From: JASTVH01 sp042862465
GTDB taxonomy: Bacteria; Pseudomonadota; Gammaproteobacteria; Pseudomonadales; Oleiphilaceae
Direction: 5' to 3'
Assembly: GCA_042862465.1 (NCBI GenBank)
Contig: JASTVH010000006.1
Span: 124,001 to 188,000 of the forward strand
DNA length: 64,000 nucleotides
In this document: positions 50,847 through 59,900 of the stretch, in pieces
How the letters are laid out: every line of letters starts with the position of its first letter
Numbering within the stretch: position 1 is the stretch's first letter
Translations under genes and position numbers: made by a program
The notes under the pieces: model-generated
Told to the model about the DNA's origin: nothing
What the model saw: the letters and a program-made list of their open reading frames with translations, nothing else
Database searches by the model: none

Positions 50847-53219
50847 ATGAAATTCAACGAACAGTGGTTGCGGGACTGGGTCAATCCCGAAATCAATACC
50901 CAGGGCCTGGTTGAGCAGATCACCATGGCGGGTCTGGAAGTGGATGGTGTCGAACCCGTCGCCGGCCGGTTTGAAGGGGTTGTCATCGGTGAGGTGCGTC
51001 GGGTTGAGCCGCATCCGAACGCCGACAAGCTGCGTGTCTGCGAAGTGTTTGATGGCCGCAGTACCGAGCAGGTGGTCTGTGGCGCGCCCAATGTGCGCGA
51101 AGGCCTTAAGGTCGCCTTTGCCCGGGTGGGGGCCGTGCTGCCTGGCGATTTCAAGATCAAGCGTGCCAAGCTGCGCGGTACCGAATCGGCCGGCATGCTC
51201 TGTTCCGAAAAGGAGCTGGGTCTCTCCGAAGACCACGAAGGCATCATGGAGCTGCCGGACGCATCACCTGTGGGTGAATACCTCTTTGATGTGCTCGGCC
51301 TGGACGACGTCACCGTTGAGGTGGATTTGACGCCCAACCGGGCGGATTGCCTCTCCATACGAGGTCTGGCGCGGGAAGTGGGCGTTCTCAACAAGTTGCC
51401 GGTGGAAGAGCCGCAGATCGACGCCATTGAGGCCACACACTCCGAGATCGTCTCCATCGACGTGGAGGCGCCGGACGCTTGCCCAAGGTACATCGGCCGG
51501 GTAATCCGCAATGTGGACGTGAACGCTGTGGCGCCGCAGTGGATGACCGAGCGGCTACGCCGCTGTGGCCTGCGTTCCATTGATCCGGTGGTGGACGTCA
51601 CCAACTACGTCATGCTTGAGCTCGGTCAGCCCATGCACGCGTTCGACCTGGAGCTGGTCAAGTCCGGCATTGTGGTGCGGATGGCGCGCAAGGGCGAGAA
51701 ACTGACCTTGCTGGATGGCCAGGAAGTGGAACTCACCCCGGATACACTGGTGATCGCCGACCAACAAAAGCCGGTCGCCATGGCTGGCATCATGGGTGGA
51801 GAGGACTCCGGCGTCAGTAAAAAGACCCGGGACATCCTCTTGGAGAGTGCTTTCTTCAATCCCCGCGCCATTGCCGGCCGGGCGCGTCGTTATGGTCTCC
51901 ACACGGATTCCTCCCATCGCTTCGAGCGTGGAGTCGATTACAAGCTGCAGCGCCAGGCTACCGAGCGGGCGACGTCGCTGCTGCTGGAAATCTGTGGTGG
52001 TGAGCCCGGCGAAATCGTGGAAGTGGCCAGTCAGCCGGATTTGCCGGAAGACCGCATCGTTGAATTGCGCGAAGAACGCATCAGTCAGGTGTTGGGTATC
52101 GAGATCAACCGGACGGAAGTGGAGGAGATTCTCACGCGCCTCGGACTTCATGTGGACAAATTGACCAAGCATGGTTGGGAAGTGCATGTGCCCAGCTACC
52201 GGCCTGATATTGCCATCGAGGTTGATCTGCTCGAAGAGATCGGGCGCATTTTTGGCTATAACAATCTCCCGGTAACTGAACCCCAGGGCGACCTGGGACT
52301 GCGTTCGGTGCACGAAGATAAGCGTCCGGTATCCCGGGTTCGCGATCATCTGGTGTCTTTGGATTACCAGGAGGCTATTACCTACAGCTTCGTGGACAGC
52401 AAGTCGCAGCGTCAGGTGGATCCCGAGCACGAGGGCATCGGCCTGGCCAATCCCATTTCCAGTGATATGGATGTGATGAGAACCAGTTTGTGGCCAGGAT
52501 TGCTACAGACGGTGGAATATAACCAAAAACGCCAACAGGACCGCATCCGTCTGTTTGAAACTGGGCTACGCTTTATTAAAGAGGGCGAAGAAATCCGTCA
52601 GGAGCCCATGTTGGCGGGTGTTGTTACCGGGTCGCGGCGGCCGGAAAACTGGCTGGGCGGAGCGGAATCCGTTGATTTCTATGAAGTGAAGGGCGATCTG
52701 GAGTCACTCTTCCAGCTTTTGGGGATCACCGTGGATTTCGTCGCCGGACGTCACCCTGGGCTGCATCCGGGGCAGTGCGCACGCCTGGAAAAAGACGGTG
52801 AAACCGTGGGTTGGTTGGGCGCTGTGCATCCTCAATTGCAAAAGAATTTGGATCTCAATGGCGCAATTTACATGTTTGAGCTATGCTTGAATCCAATTCT
52901 TAAGGGATATGTGCCTAATTTCAAAGAATTTTCGAAATATCCGGAAGTTCGACGGGATCTGGCTATCATTGTGGACAATGAAGTCAGTTGGGCAGAAATC
53001 GAAAAAACGGTCCAGTTGGAGGCCGGTGACTATCTGACAGGGCTGAGGGTGTTCGATGTTTACCAGGGGGAAAACATCGGAAAAGGCCGCAAGAGCCTGG
53101 CGTTGAGCCTGTTCTGGCAGCACCCGGAGCGAACCCTGAACGATGAAGAAATCCAGGCTGTGTTCGACCAGGTGGTCGCACGGTTACGGGATGCATTGGG
53201 AGCAACGCTGAGGAGCTAG
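50847..53219 (+). CDS. pheT: Phenylalanyl-tRNA synthetase beta subunit
   Basis: This 790-residue subunit forms the tRNA-binding and editing half of the synthetase. In order it shows a tRNA-binding EMAP-like domain (about 40-150), B3/B4 editing domains (about 210-370) and a B5 domain. A non-catalytic class II-like core follows, with a C-terminal ferredoxin-like anticodon-binding domain (FSKYPEVRRDLAIIV onward). The length is close to the 795 residues of E. coli PheT. TAGGGTAGGAAT lies before the ATG. It is co-transcribed with pheS and ihfA. Confidence 0.98.
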   Translation: MKFNEQWLRDWVNPEINTQGLVEQITMAGLEVDGVEPVAGRFEGVVIGEVRRVEPHPNADKLRVCEVFDGRSTEQVVCGAPNVREGLKVAFARVGAVLPGDFKIKRAKLRGTESAGMLCSEKELGLSEDHEGIMELPDASPVGEYLFDVLGLDDVTVEVDLTPNRADCLSIRGLAREVGVLNKLPVEEPQIDAIEATHSEIVSIDVEAPDACPRYIGRVIRNVDVNAVAPQWMTERLRRCGLRSIDPVVDVTNYVMLELGQPMHAFDLELVKSGIVVRMARKGEKLTLLDGQEVELTPDTLVIADQQKPVAMAGIMGGEDSGVSKKTRDILLESAFFNPRAIAGRARRYGLHTDSSHRFERGVDYKLQRQATERATSLLLEICGGEPGEIVEVASQPDLPEDRIVELREERISQVLGIEINRTEVEEILTRLGLHVDKLTKHGWEVHVPSYRPDIAIEVDLLEEIGRIFGYNNLPVTEPQGDLGLRSVHEDKRPVSRVRDHLVSLDYQEAITYSFVDSKSQRQVDPEHEGIGLANPISSDMDVMRTSLWPGLLQTVEYNQKRQQDRIRLFETGLRFIKEGEEIRQEPMLAGVVTGSRRPENWLGGAESVDFYEVKGDLESLFQLLGITVDFVAGRHPGLHPGQCARLEKDGETVGWLGAVHPQLQKNLDLNGAIYMFELCLNPILKGYVPNFKEFSKYPEVRRDLAIIVDNEVSWAEIEKTVQLEAGDYLTGLRVFDVYQGENIGKGRKSLALSLFWQHPERTLNDEEIQAVFDQVVARLRDALGATLRS

Positions 53220-53223
53220 TGCT

Positions 53224-53526
53224 ATGGGGGCTTTGACGAAGGCTGACATGGCTGAACGTTTGTATGAAGAACTGGGCTTGAACAAGCGCGAAGCCAAAGA
53301 AATGGTTGAAGCCTTTTTCGATGAGATCCGGGAAGCGCTCAGTCACAACGAGCAGGTGAAATTGTCGGGCTTCGGGAATTTCGACCTGCGTGATAAGAAG
53401 CAGCGTCCGGGTCGCAACCCCAAGACCGGTGAAGAGATCCCCATCAGCGCCCGCCGCGTGGTGACATTCCGACCGGGCCAGAAGTTGAAACAAAAAGTAG
53501 AAGCCTATGTTGGAACCGAGTCATAA
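53224..53526 (+). CDS. ihfA: Integration host factor alpha subunit
   Basis: This 100-residue DNA-bending protein forms a heterodimer with IhfB and helps in recombination, sigma-54 promoters and nucleoid structure. It starts MGALTKADMAERLYEELGL, and the DNA-intercalating arm is RPGRNPKTGEEIPISARRVV. It follows pheT by 4 bp, the same arrangement as in E. coli and Pseudomonas, and overlaps the MerR gene by 20 bp. Confidence 0.98.
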   Translation: MGALTKADMAERLYEELGLNKREAKEMVEAFFDEIREALSHNEQVKLSGFGNFDLRDKKQRPGRNPKTGEEIPISARRVVTFRPGQKLKQKVEAYVGTES

Positions 53527-53869
53527 CGACGAACTGCCTCCAATTCCGGGAAAGCGCTATTTCACCATTGGTGAGGTAGCCGATCTTTGTAGCGTAAAGG
53601 CTCACGTGCTGCGCTACTGGGAGCAGGAGTTTTCTCAGCTGTCGCCCGTCAAACGCCGGGGCAACCGGCGCTATTATCAGCGCGGAGACGTGTTGATGAT
53701 CCGCCAGATTCGTAGCCTGCTGTACGATCAGGGCTACACCATCGGTGGCGCCAAGCAGAAGCTGAGCAGCACCGAGGTGAAAGAGGATGCGACTCAGTAC
53801 AAACAGCTGATACGGCAGATGATCACCGAGCTGGAAGAGGTGCTTAACGTGCTTAATCGCGCGGATTGA
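53507..53869 (+). CDS. MerR-family transcriptional regulator
   Basis: This 120-residue protein has an N-terminal MerR helix-turn-helix (about 17-85, RYFTIGEVADLCSVKAHVLRYWEQEF) and a short C-terminal helix for dimerisation. It has no cysteines arranged for metal sensing. A MerR-like gene overlapping ihfA is found at the same place in pseudomonads, where its role is unknown to me. The overlap with ihfA implies translational coupling. Confidence 0.92.
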   Translation: MLEPSHNDELPPIPGKRYFTIGEVADLCSVKAHVLRYWEQEFSQLSPVKRRGNRRYYQRGDVLMIRQIRSLLYDQGYTIGGAKQKLSSTEVKEDATQYKQLIRQMITELEEVLNVLNRAD

Positions 53870-53890
53870 CGGGAAGCTCGACGCTGCAAC

Positions 53891-53921
53891 AAAAAAAGCG
53901 CCTAAATGGGCGCTTTTTTTT
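53891..53921 (+). terminator. Terminator of the thrS-merR cluster
   Basis: AGCGCC and GGGCGCT form a stem flanked by A7 and T8, giving an efficient and potentially bidirectional intrinsic terminator, 22 bp after the merR stop. Confidence 0.9.
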
Positions 53922-53952
53922 GGGGATTGCCGAGATGGTTGGCGTGGGGCAG

Positions 53953-54030
53953 GTAGGTTGGGCTGAGCTGGCGAAGCCCAACATTGGCCCGTAAATCAGG
54001 ATGTTGGGCTTTCTTCGTCAGGGCAACCTA
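53953..54030. repeat. Inverted repeat of the GTTGGGCT type
   Basis: GTAGGTTGGGCTGAGCTGG (from 53953) and ATGTTGGGCTTTCTTCGTCA (from 54001) face each other as imperfect inverted repeats, each with its own GTTGGGCT/AGCCCAAC hairpin potential. Units of this sort are dispersed between genes in several gammaproteobacteria. Confidence 0.7.
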
Positions 54031-54156
54031 TTGCGCTGATCCGCACCGCAGAGTCTTCACGTAAAGATGTTCTGAAAGGTGTTTATTTCGTGAAGTAGTT
54101 CGTGTAATATGCGCAGCCGCTGAGTCGTTAATACCCTAGGCTCACGCGGCACAAGT

Positions 54157-54233
54157 CGGGGCGTAGCGCAGTCTGGTAGCGCACCTGTATGGGGTGCAGG
54201 TGGTCGGAGGTTCAAATCCTCCCGTCCCGACCA
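54157..54233 (+). tRNA. tRNA-Pro (GGG)
   Basis: A 77-nt cloverleaf starts CGGGGCG. The anticodon loop is ATGGGGT (anticodon GGG), the T-loop is TTCAAAT and an encoded CCA is at 54231-54233. A possible promoter is TTTATT (54082) and TAATAT (54105), 17 bp apart. Confidence 0.96.
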
Positions 54234-54280
54234 TTTTTCCTTCCTGAAGTATATTCCATTCGGTCCTCAAGAAAGCACAC

Positions 54281-54335
54281 GGGTGCAAGTGGTGGAGACC
54301 TCGCCGGCCGCGTTCAAATCCTCCCGTCCCGACCA
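54281..54335 (+). pseudogene. Partial duplicate of the tRNA-Pro 3' half
   Basis: The 35 nt from the T-arm through CCA into the flank (54210-54244) recur exactly at 54312-54346, 102 bp downstream. GGGTGCAAGTGG before it resembles the anticodon arm, but the variable region is replaced by unrelated GC-rich sequence. The 5' half is missing. The flank CCTCAAGAAAGCACA also recurs (54265 and 54367). This is a decayed tandem copy or a scar. Confidence 0.75.
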
Positions 54336-54447
54336 TTTTTCCTTCCTTCGGTATACTCCGTTAGATCCTCAAGAAAGCACAGGGGTGCAGGCAGATCGCA
54401 GATCCCGGTCCCCGTTGAAATCTTTCCGTTTTCACCGCGTTGCAGAA

Positions 54448-54867
54448 CTATCTCACCACGAATACAGAACAGTGCGCATGCCGTGCAAGGTAAGCCGCGT
54501 TGGAGCCTTTGAGGTGGAGTTCGTCCGGTACGCCGGGTATGTGGGAGGCCATGACGACAAGGTCGGCCTTCAGTGCTGAGAGTTCTTCCAGAAGCCTGTA
54601 GTCCAGATCCGCCGTGGTATCCGCCGTTACAATCATGTGGGGTCGGGCGTCTATGTCGTATTGGCGGGCCTGGTCTGCCGCGAAATCCTCGAGAATCTGC
54701 CGGTATTCGTCGATGGTGTGAGCGACGTCCGAGGGCTGGGTTGAGGTGACCCCTGCGTAATAGACCGCGGCGTTCCACAGGCCGGCCAGTTCGGCCGCGG
54801 TATTGAGGGACTTGGTGAGCTTTTCAAAGTGGGCGAGATCCACGGGTACGACAATGGTGTGGTACAT
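54448..54867 (-). CDS. Universal stress protein (UspA family)
   Basis: This 139-residue single Usp domain starts MYHTIVVPVDLAHFEKL and ends SNAAYLARHAHCSVFVVR. The central LKADLVVMASHIPG strand and the loop before it are as in the family. The phosphate-binding G-x2-G-x9-G-S pattern is incomplete, so ATP binding is uncertain. GGGAGGCAG precedes the start. It lies downstream of phbB on the same strand with a hairpin between them. Confidence 0.9.
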   Translation of the reverse strand: MYHTIVVPVDLAHFEKLTKSLNTAAELAGLWNAAVYYAGVTSTQPSDVAHTIDEYRQILEDFAADQARQYDIDARPHMIVTADTTADLDYRLLEELSALKADLVVMASHIPGVPDELHLKGSNAAYLARHAHCSVFVVR

Positions 54868-54894
54868 GGTCGCTGCCTCCCTTCAGAAGCGGGA

Positions 54895-54915
54895 GGGGCC
54901 TGCTGTACAGGCCCC
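54895..54915 (-). terminator. Hairpin between phbB and the Usp gene
   Basis: GGGGCCTG-CTGTA-CAGGCCCC is a perfect 8-bp stem 22 bp past the phbB stop. No T-run follows, so termination is probably partial. Confidence 0.5.
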
Positions 54916-54937
54916 GTTGAGTGGTCCTTCTCCCAGT

Positions 54938-55690
54938 CTAGTGCATATATTGCCCGCCATTGATGGAGAAGTCCGCGCCGGTGATGTAGCTGGCTTTTTC
55001 GTCAGCCAGGAACACTACGGTGCGCGCAATGTCTTCGGGCTGGCCGAAACGGCCCACGGGGATGCCCTGGCGGATCTGTTCGCGGATCTCATCGGGTACG
55101 GCCTGGATCATGGCAGTATCGACGTAGCCCGGGGAGATGGTGTTGACGGTCACGCCCTTGCGCGCGACCTCCTGGGCGACAGCCTTTGTGAACCCGTGAA
55201 TGCCCGCCTTGGCTGCGGAGTAGTTGGCCTGGCCAAACTGCCCCTTCTGGCCATTGATCGAAGCGATGTTGATGACGCGACCATACTGGCGCTCAAGCAT
55301 GCCGTTGATGGTGGGGCGGGTCATGTTGAATACGCCGTCCAGGTTGGTGCGAATGACATCCTGCCACTGGTCAACATCCATTTTTTTCAGAGTGGTGTCG
55401 CGGGTGATGCCTGCATTGTTAACGAGAACGCTGATAGGGCCCAGTGTCTCTTCAATATCCAGGACACAGCGCTGGCAGGACTCGAAGTCACTGACATCCA
55501 CGTAAAAGGTGTGGAACTGATAGCCATCCTTTGCCTGGGCTTCCTTCCACTGAGCAGCCTTTTCCGAGGTCGGGCCTCCCGAGCAATAACAGGCGGCCAC
55601 TTGATATCCGGCATCGTTCAGCTGCCGGCACATCGCGGTGCCAATGCCACCGGTGCCTCCGGTTACGACCGCAACTTGTTGACGTTCCAT
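54938..55690 (-). CDS. phbB: Acetoacetyl-CoA reductase PhbB
   Basis: This 250-residue SDR enzyme reduces acetoacetyl-CoA to (R)-3-hydroxybutyryl-CoA with NADPH for polyhydroxybutyrate synthesis. The cofactor motif TGGTGGIG is at 10-17, NNAG at 91-94 and catalytic S144, Y157 and K161 in NYSAAK. The INGQKGQFGQANYSAAKAG segment is typical of PhaB enzymes. The ATG at 55690 follows AGAGGACAG. An upstream in-frame start is rejected because it adds 23 non-family residues. No thiolase or synthase gene is in the window. Confidence 0.92.
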   Translation of the reverse strand: MERQQVAVVTGGTGGIGTAMCRQLNDAGYQVAACYCSGGPTSEKAAQWKEAQAKDGYQFHTFYVDVSDFESCQRCVLDIEETLGPISVLVNNAGITRDTTLKKMDVDQWQDVIRTNLDGVFNMTRPTINGMLERQYGRVINIASINGQKGQFGQANYSAAKAGIHGFTKAVAQEVARKGVTVNTISPGYVDTAMIQAVPDEIREQIRQGIPVGRFGQPEDIARTVVFLADEKASYITGADFSINGGQYMH

Positions 55691-56015
55691 CGCTTCTGTC
55701 CTCTCTTTTTGCTTGATCAATCGCCCCTGCGCGAGGGAGCTGTATGTTGTTTTTAGCAATCATGTGAGTTTGTGATTTTAGGCCTACAGGCAACTGTTGG
55801 CCGTTGACACAGGTCAAAAGTTAATCAGTGCAATGCCTCGACCCGGTCACACTTTTGTCTAAGGTTTTTGAATACCCGATAACTGTGACTGATCAATGAC
55901 AGCCGGGTTGTGCAGGTGGCCGGTGGCCAATAGCGCGCGTGTGGCGACAGCGGGGCCTGTCAGCCCCGAGCCTGTTAAGAGGAAGCGGTGATGTGGGTAC
56001 CGGGCGTTGGGTGCG
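55691..56015. other. Upstream region of phbB, 325 bp
   Basis: This region separates phbB (reading away) from the DUF2058 gene that ends at 56016. It contains a small CGGGGC/GCCCCG hairpin near 55950-55968 and the presumed phbB promoter. I see no gene or RNA. Confidence 0.45.
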
Positions 56016-56561
56016 TTACCACATCAGGTCGTCCGGAATGGGGTAGTCGGCATAAGGATCATCTTCGTCGCCCTCATTGGCCTGTTTTTCCTGCCATGCA
56101 ACAATGGCCTGAGCATCGCGTTCCCTGATTTTCTGTGCAGCCGGAGATGGCACCACGGCATATTGATCGTCCAGACGGACGATGGCCAAATGGCCGCGGG
56201 CCAGTTTGTTAACCATTTCCGGGAGTACAAACAGTCGTTTGATTTTCTTGCCGTCCACGAACTGATAGGGCGTTTCGGCGTTCTCCAGAGGCAGGCGGTG
56301 TGTTTCAATCAGTTGCCGCACCTGGGCCGCGATTTCTTTCGCCTTGGCCTGTTCCTGACGTTCGCGGGCCAGCGCGCGATCCTTCTCTGCCCGCTCCTCC
56401 TTTGCTCGCTGAGCTTCAAGACGCCGCTTTGCAGCTTCGTCCTGCTGCTGCCCTTTGCCTTTCTGTTTCTGCGCCTTGCGTTTCTCGTGGCGGATCTGGT
56501 TGGCCTTCTTCTTGTCGGCCAGTCCAGTCTGCAACAGTTGATCCTGTAGGGATTTTGCCAT
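56016..56561 (-). CDS. DUF2058 family protein (YaiL-like)
   Basis: This 181-residue cytoplasmic protein starts MAKSLQDQLLQTGLADKKKANQ, the DUF2058 signature. A highly charged Lys/Gln/Glu helix (about 18-80) follows, and a globular C-terminal part has PYQFVDGKKIKRLFV and the terminal DPYADYPIPDDLMW. The family is known as nucleoprotein- or polysome-associated in some annotations. The function is not established. It stands between phbB and hexR on the same strand without evident coupling. Confidence 0.9.
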   Translation of the reverse strand: MAKSLQDQLLQTGLADKKKANQIRHEKRKAQKQKGKGQQQDEAAKRRLEAQRAKEERAEKDRALARERQEQAKAKEIAAQVRQLIETHRLPLENAETPYQFVDGKKIKRLFVLPEMVNKLARGHLAIVRLDDQYAVVPSPAAQKIRERDAQAIVAWQEKQANEGDEDDPYADYPIPDDLMW

Positions 56562-56628
56562 GCTGTGGTTCCGTCAAATGGGTTTTCGCCATTATCGGAA
56601 ACCACTCGGTGATTGGTAAAGGGGGAGG

Positions 56629-57504
56629 TTAGTTCCCGGTGTCTGGCGGTGGGAAGCGGGTGGGCTTGAGGCTGTCCTTGATCTTTTTGAGATGGGCCTG
56701 GAAATCGCTGCCGCGTTTGAGGGTTACGCCGGTCGCCAGGATATCGATAATCGTGAGATGAATGATGCGTGATGCCATGGGGATATACATGTCCGTGTCC
56801 TCCGGTGCCGTGACTCCAAGGGCGAGTGTGCAGGCCTGTGCCAGGGGGGAGTCGGGCGCGGTAATGCCGATGACCGTGGCGCCGTTTTCGCGAGCCGCGG
56901 CCGCAACCTCCACCAGATCACGCGTGCGGCCTGTGTATGAGATGGCGACGATTACATCGCCGGTGGCTGCGCCGGCGGCCACCATTCTCTGCATCAGGGT
57001 GTCGTCATAGGCGGTGACCGGAATGTTAAAGCGAAAAAATTTGTGCTGGGCGTCCTGGGCCACCGGTGCTGAGCCGCCCATTCCAAAAAAGGCGATCTGC
57101 TTGGCCTGAATCAGAAAATCGATGGCGCGCCCCAGCCTGTGGCTGTCCAGTGCCTGGCGTGCCTGATCCAGACTGGCGATGGTGCTGCGCATGATCTTGT
57201 CGGCGAAGACATCCACGCTGTCATTGGCGTCAACGCTCTGGCTAATATAGGGGGTGCCGGAGGCGAGGCTCTGGGCCAGGCGGATTTTGAAGTCCGGGAA
57301 GCCGTCAGCTGAAAAGTTGCGACAGAAACGATTGACCGTCGGCTCGCTGACATTCGCTGCGCGTGCCAGGGCGGCGATACTGGAGCGGGTGGCGGCCCCG
57401 GGATCCTGCAGGATGACATCAGCCACTTTGCGCTCGGAGCGGTTGAGGCTGTCCAGTTGGTGCCGGATGGCTTCCAGCAGGTTTGGGGGGGCGTATTGAG
57501 TCAT
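56629..57504 (-). CDS. hexR: Hexose metabolism regulator HexR (RpiR family)
   Basis: This 291-residue repressor has an RpiR-type N-terminal helix-turn-helix (about 10-85, SSIAALARAANVSEPTVNRFCR) and a sugar-isomerase SIS domain (about 125-260, IAFFGMGGSAPVAQD), which binds the pathway intermediate KDPG in known HexR proteins. It is divergent from zwf-pgl-eda, its expected target. A HexR-type palindrome lies 20 bp before its own start, indicating autoregulation. The ATG at 57504 with CAGGGA upstream gives the normal N-terminus. Confidence 0.95.
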   Translation of the reverse strand: MTQYAPPNLLEAIRHQLDSLNRSERKVADVILQDPGAATRSSIAALARAANVSEPTVNRFCRNFSADGFPDFKIRLAQSLASGTPYISQSVDANDSVDVFADKIMRSTIASLDQARQALDSHRLGRAIDFLIQAKQIAFFGMGGSAPVAQDAQHKFFRFNIPVTAYDDTLMQRMVAAGAATGDVIVAISYTGRTRDLVEVAAAARENGATVIGITAPDSPLAQACTLALGVTAPEDTDMYIPMASRIIHLTIIDILATGVTLKRGSDFQAHLKKIKDSLKPTRFPPPDTGN

Positions 57505-57523
57505 GCGTTCCCTGTCTCCGAGG

Positions 57524-57538
57524 TGTAGTGATATTACA
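57524..57538. promoter_or_regulatory. HexR operator
   Basis: TGTAGTGATATTACA fits the known HexR palindrome TGTARTWWWAYTACA at 14 of 15 positions. It lies in the hexR-zwf divergent region, 20 bp before hexR and 173 bp before zwf. Confidence 0.75.
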
Positions 57539-57710
57539 ACATTGTCGACTATACCTCTGAACGGCACCACTTGTCGATCCAGTGGCTGGGGTGCTTATGG
57601 TTAGCATGAATGTTGGTTTTCGGGCGGTTTTTATTTGAGAGCCACGGTTGGAAGCGTAAACCGGCTGTGAAACAATATTACGGAAGTTTACTACTTAATC
57701 AGTGGGGCTC

Positions 57711-59186
57711 ATGGACGCGAACGATACGATTTCTGATCTGGTACTGTTTGGGGCGCTCGGCGATCTGGCCAAGCGCAAGCTTTGGCCAGCCCTGTATCAG
57801 CTGCAACGGGCCCAGCTGTTGGATGCGGAGTCCCGTATCCTGGCACTGGCCCGCGAAGATATGCCTCAGGCGGCGTTTGACAAGCGTATCGCCGATCGCC
57901 TGCAGGCCGAAATTCCCGCGCAGGACCTGCACGAAGATGTGGTCGAGGCCCTCCTGCAAAAGGTGGAATACCTCGCATTCGACTTCACTCAGGCGGCGGG
58001 CTACACAGGGCTCAGGCGCTGGCGTGAGAATCGGAGCGCGCCTCTCATCATCTACATGGCCACGCCGCCGTCGCTCTATGGGTTGATTGGCAAGGGGCTT
58101 TACCAGGCCCAGTGCATCGACGCCGCCAGTCGCGTTGTGGTGGAAAAGCCGATCGGTCACGATCTGGTCTCCTCGCGGGAGATCAATGATCAACTGGGAC
58201 GGTATTTCGAGGAAAGCCAGATTTTCCGCATTGATCATTACCTGGGTAAGGAAACGGTCCAGAACCTCATCGCGCTTCGCTTCGCCAATAACCTCTTTGC
58301 CACGCAGTGGAATCACAATCACATTTCGCATGTGGAAATTACGGTGGCGGAGAAGGTCGGCATTGAGGGGCGCTGGGGCTATTTCGATGAAGCCGGCCAG
58401 ATGCGCGACATGGTCCAGAACCATCTGTTGCAGCTGCTTTGCCTGATCGCCATGGATCCGCCATCAGACTTGTCCGCGGACAGTATTCGGGACGAAAAGG
58501 TGAAGGTGCTCAAAACCCTGCGCGCCATAACGCCCGATATCATGCCTACCCATCTGGTTCGCGGCCAGTACGTCGCCGGGACTGCCGACGGCCGTCCGGT
58601 ACCCGGGTATCTGGAGGAGGAGGGGGCGGTCCACGAGAGTCGTACAGAAACTTTCGTGGCCCTCAAGGCAGAGATCGAAAACTGGCGCTGGGCCGGTGTG
58701 CCGTTCTACCTGCGCACGGGCAAGCGGCTGCCGGAAAAGCTCTCCCAGATCATCATCCATTTCAAGCCGGCACCCCATTACATCTTCGATCCGGATCAAA
58801 AGCACCTGGCTCACAACAAGCTGATTATCCGACTACAGCCGGACGAGGGCATATCCCTGCAGGTGCTGACCAAGGATCAGGGGCTGGACAAGGGCATGCG
58901 GCTGCGCCAGGGGCCGTTGCAGTTGAATTTTTCCGAAGCCTTCGATACAGCGCGCATCCCGGACGCCTATGAGCGTCTGCTTTGGGAGGTGATGAAAGGC
59001 AACCAGTACCTGTTCGTACGCCGTGATGAGGTGGAGCTGGCCTGGCGCTGGGTAGATCGGGTGATTGCCGGCTGGGAAGAGTCCGGAGCGTCGCCGAAAC
59101 GTTACGCCGCCGGCACCTGGGGGCCGGTGGCCTCTATCGCTATGATTACCCGGGACGGGAGGAGCTGGCATGAAGAGGATGTCTGA
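57711..59186 (+). CDS. zwf: Glucose-6-phosphate 1-dehydrogenase
   Basis: This 491-residue enzyme is the NADP-linked first step from glucose-6-phosphate into the Entner-Doudoroff and pentose-phosphate routes. The N-terminal nucleotide motif is FGALGDLAKRKLWPAL. The active-site signature RIDHYLGKE is at about 173-181, and the substrate-contact region WAGVPFYLRTGKRL lies later. The ATG at 57711 is preferred over a GTG three codons upstream. It overlaps pgl by 17 bp. Control by HexR is expected. Confidence 0.97.
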   Translation: MDANDTISDLVLFGALGDLAKRKLWPALYQLQRAQLLDAESRILALAREDMPQAAFDKRIADRLQAEIPAQDLHEDVVEALLQKVEYLAFDFTQAAGYTGLRRWRENRSAPLIIYMATPPSLYGLIGKGLYQAQCIDAASRVVVEKPIGHDLVSSREINDQLGRYFEESQIFRIDHYLGKETVQNLIALRFANNLFATQWNHNHISHVEITVAEKVGIEGRWGYFDEAGQMRDMVQNHLLQLLCLIAMDPPSDLSADSIRDEKVKVLKTLRAITPDIMPTHLVRGQYVAGTADGRPVPGYLEEEGAVHESRTETFVALKAEIENWRWAGVPFYLRTGKRLPEKLSQIIIHFKPAPHYIFDPDQKHLAHNKLIIRLQPDEGISLQVLTKDQGLDKGMRLRQGPLQLNFSEAFDTARIPDAYERLLWEVMKGNQYLFVRRDEVELAWRWVDRVIAGWEESGASPKRYAAGTWGPVASIAMITRDGRSWHEEDV

Positions 59187-59898
59187 TCTGAGTTGGCCTG
59201 AAGGCGTGGCCACGGTCACCGCGGAGGACCGGCAAGCTCTGGGCGAAGCGCTGGCGGATCAGGTGGCCCAATGGTTGCGGGAAGCGCTTGGGGCGTCGGG
59301 CGAGCCACGGGTGAGCCTGGCGCTATCGGGGGGCAGCACGCCGGTGCCGTTCTTTCAGGCACTAGCCCGCAAACCACTGTCCTGGGACCGTGTTTGCGTC
59401 TTGCTGGTGGACGAACGCTGGGTTCCTGAGGAGCATGCTGCCAGTAATGCCCGTCTGGTGCGGGAGCATCTGCTTCAGGGGGCGGCTTCTGAGGCCACGT
59501 TCCTCTCCATGGTGACGGAAGATGCCACGCCGGAAGAGGGACAGTCGCAAGTGGAAAAGCGGCTCTCCGGGTTGCGTCTGCCTCTGGATGTGGTCGTGTT
59601 GGGCATGGGCAACGACGGACATACGGCGTCCCTGTTTCCGGGTACGCCCGGGCTCGCGGAGGCGCTGGATCCGGCTGGCACTGAACGCTGTCGCGCCATG
59701 ACCCCGCCGGGCGCCGAACATGCTCGAATGACACTGACCCGCCCCGTGATCGCCGGAGCACAGCACCGGGTGCTGCACATAGCCGGTGAAGAAAAGCTGG
59801 ATACCCTGGCAAAGGCTCTGGCTCAGCCTGATGATGAACGAGCCATGCCGATACGCGCTTTTTTGCGCAGTGGGCTCACGGTTTACTGGAGTGCCTGA
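59170..59898 (+). CDS. pgl: 6-phosphogluconolactonase
   Basis: This 242-residue enzyme of the DevB/NagB-like family hydrolyses the lactone made by Zwf. LALSGGSTPVPFF lies near the phosphate-binding loop, VLLVDERWVPEEH in the middle, and LGMGNDGHTASLFPG carries the active-site His. Its start lies inside zwf (17-bp overlap), and eda begins 2 bp after its stop, so all three are co-translated. Confidence 0.95.
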   Translation: MKRMSDLSWPEGVATVTAEDRQALGEALADQVAQWLREALGASGEPRVSLALSGGSTPVPFFQALARKPLSWDRVCVLLVDERWVPEEHAASNARLVREHLLQGAASEATFLSMVTEDATPEEGQSQVEKRLSGLRLPLDVVVLGMGNDGHTASLFPGTPGLAEALDPAGTERCRAMTPPGAEHARMTLTRPVIAGAQHRVLHIAGEEKLDTLAKALAQPDDERAMPIRAFLRSGLTVYWSA

Positions 59899-59900
59899 CC

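Noticed and set aside
54157..54447. Genomic island or prophage at tRNA-Pro
   Set aside because: The tRNA 3' end is duplicated, but no integrase, phage or accessory genes follow. The next genes are ordinary chromosomal ones.
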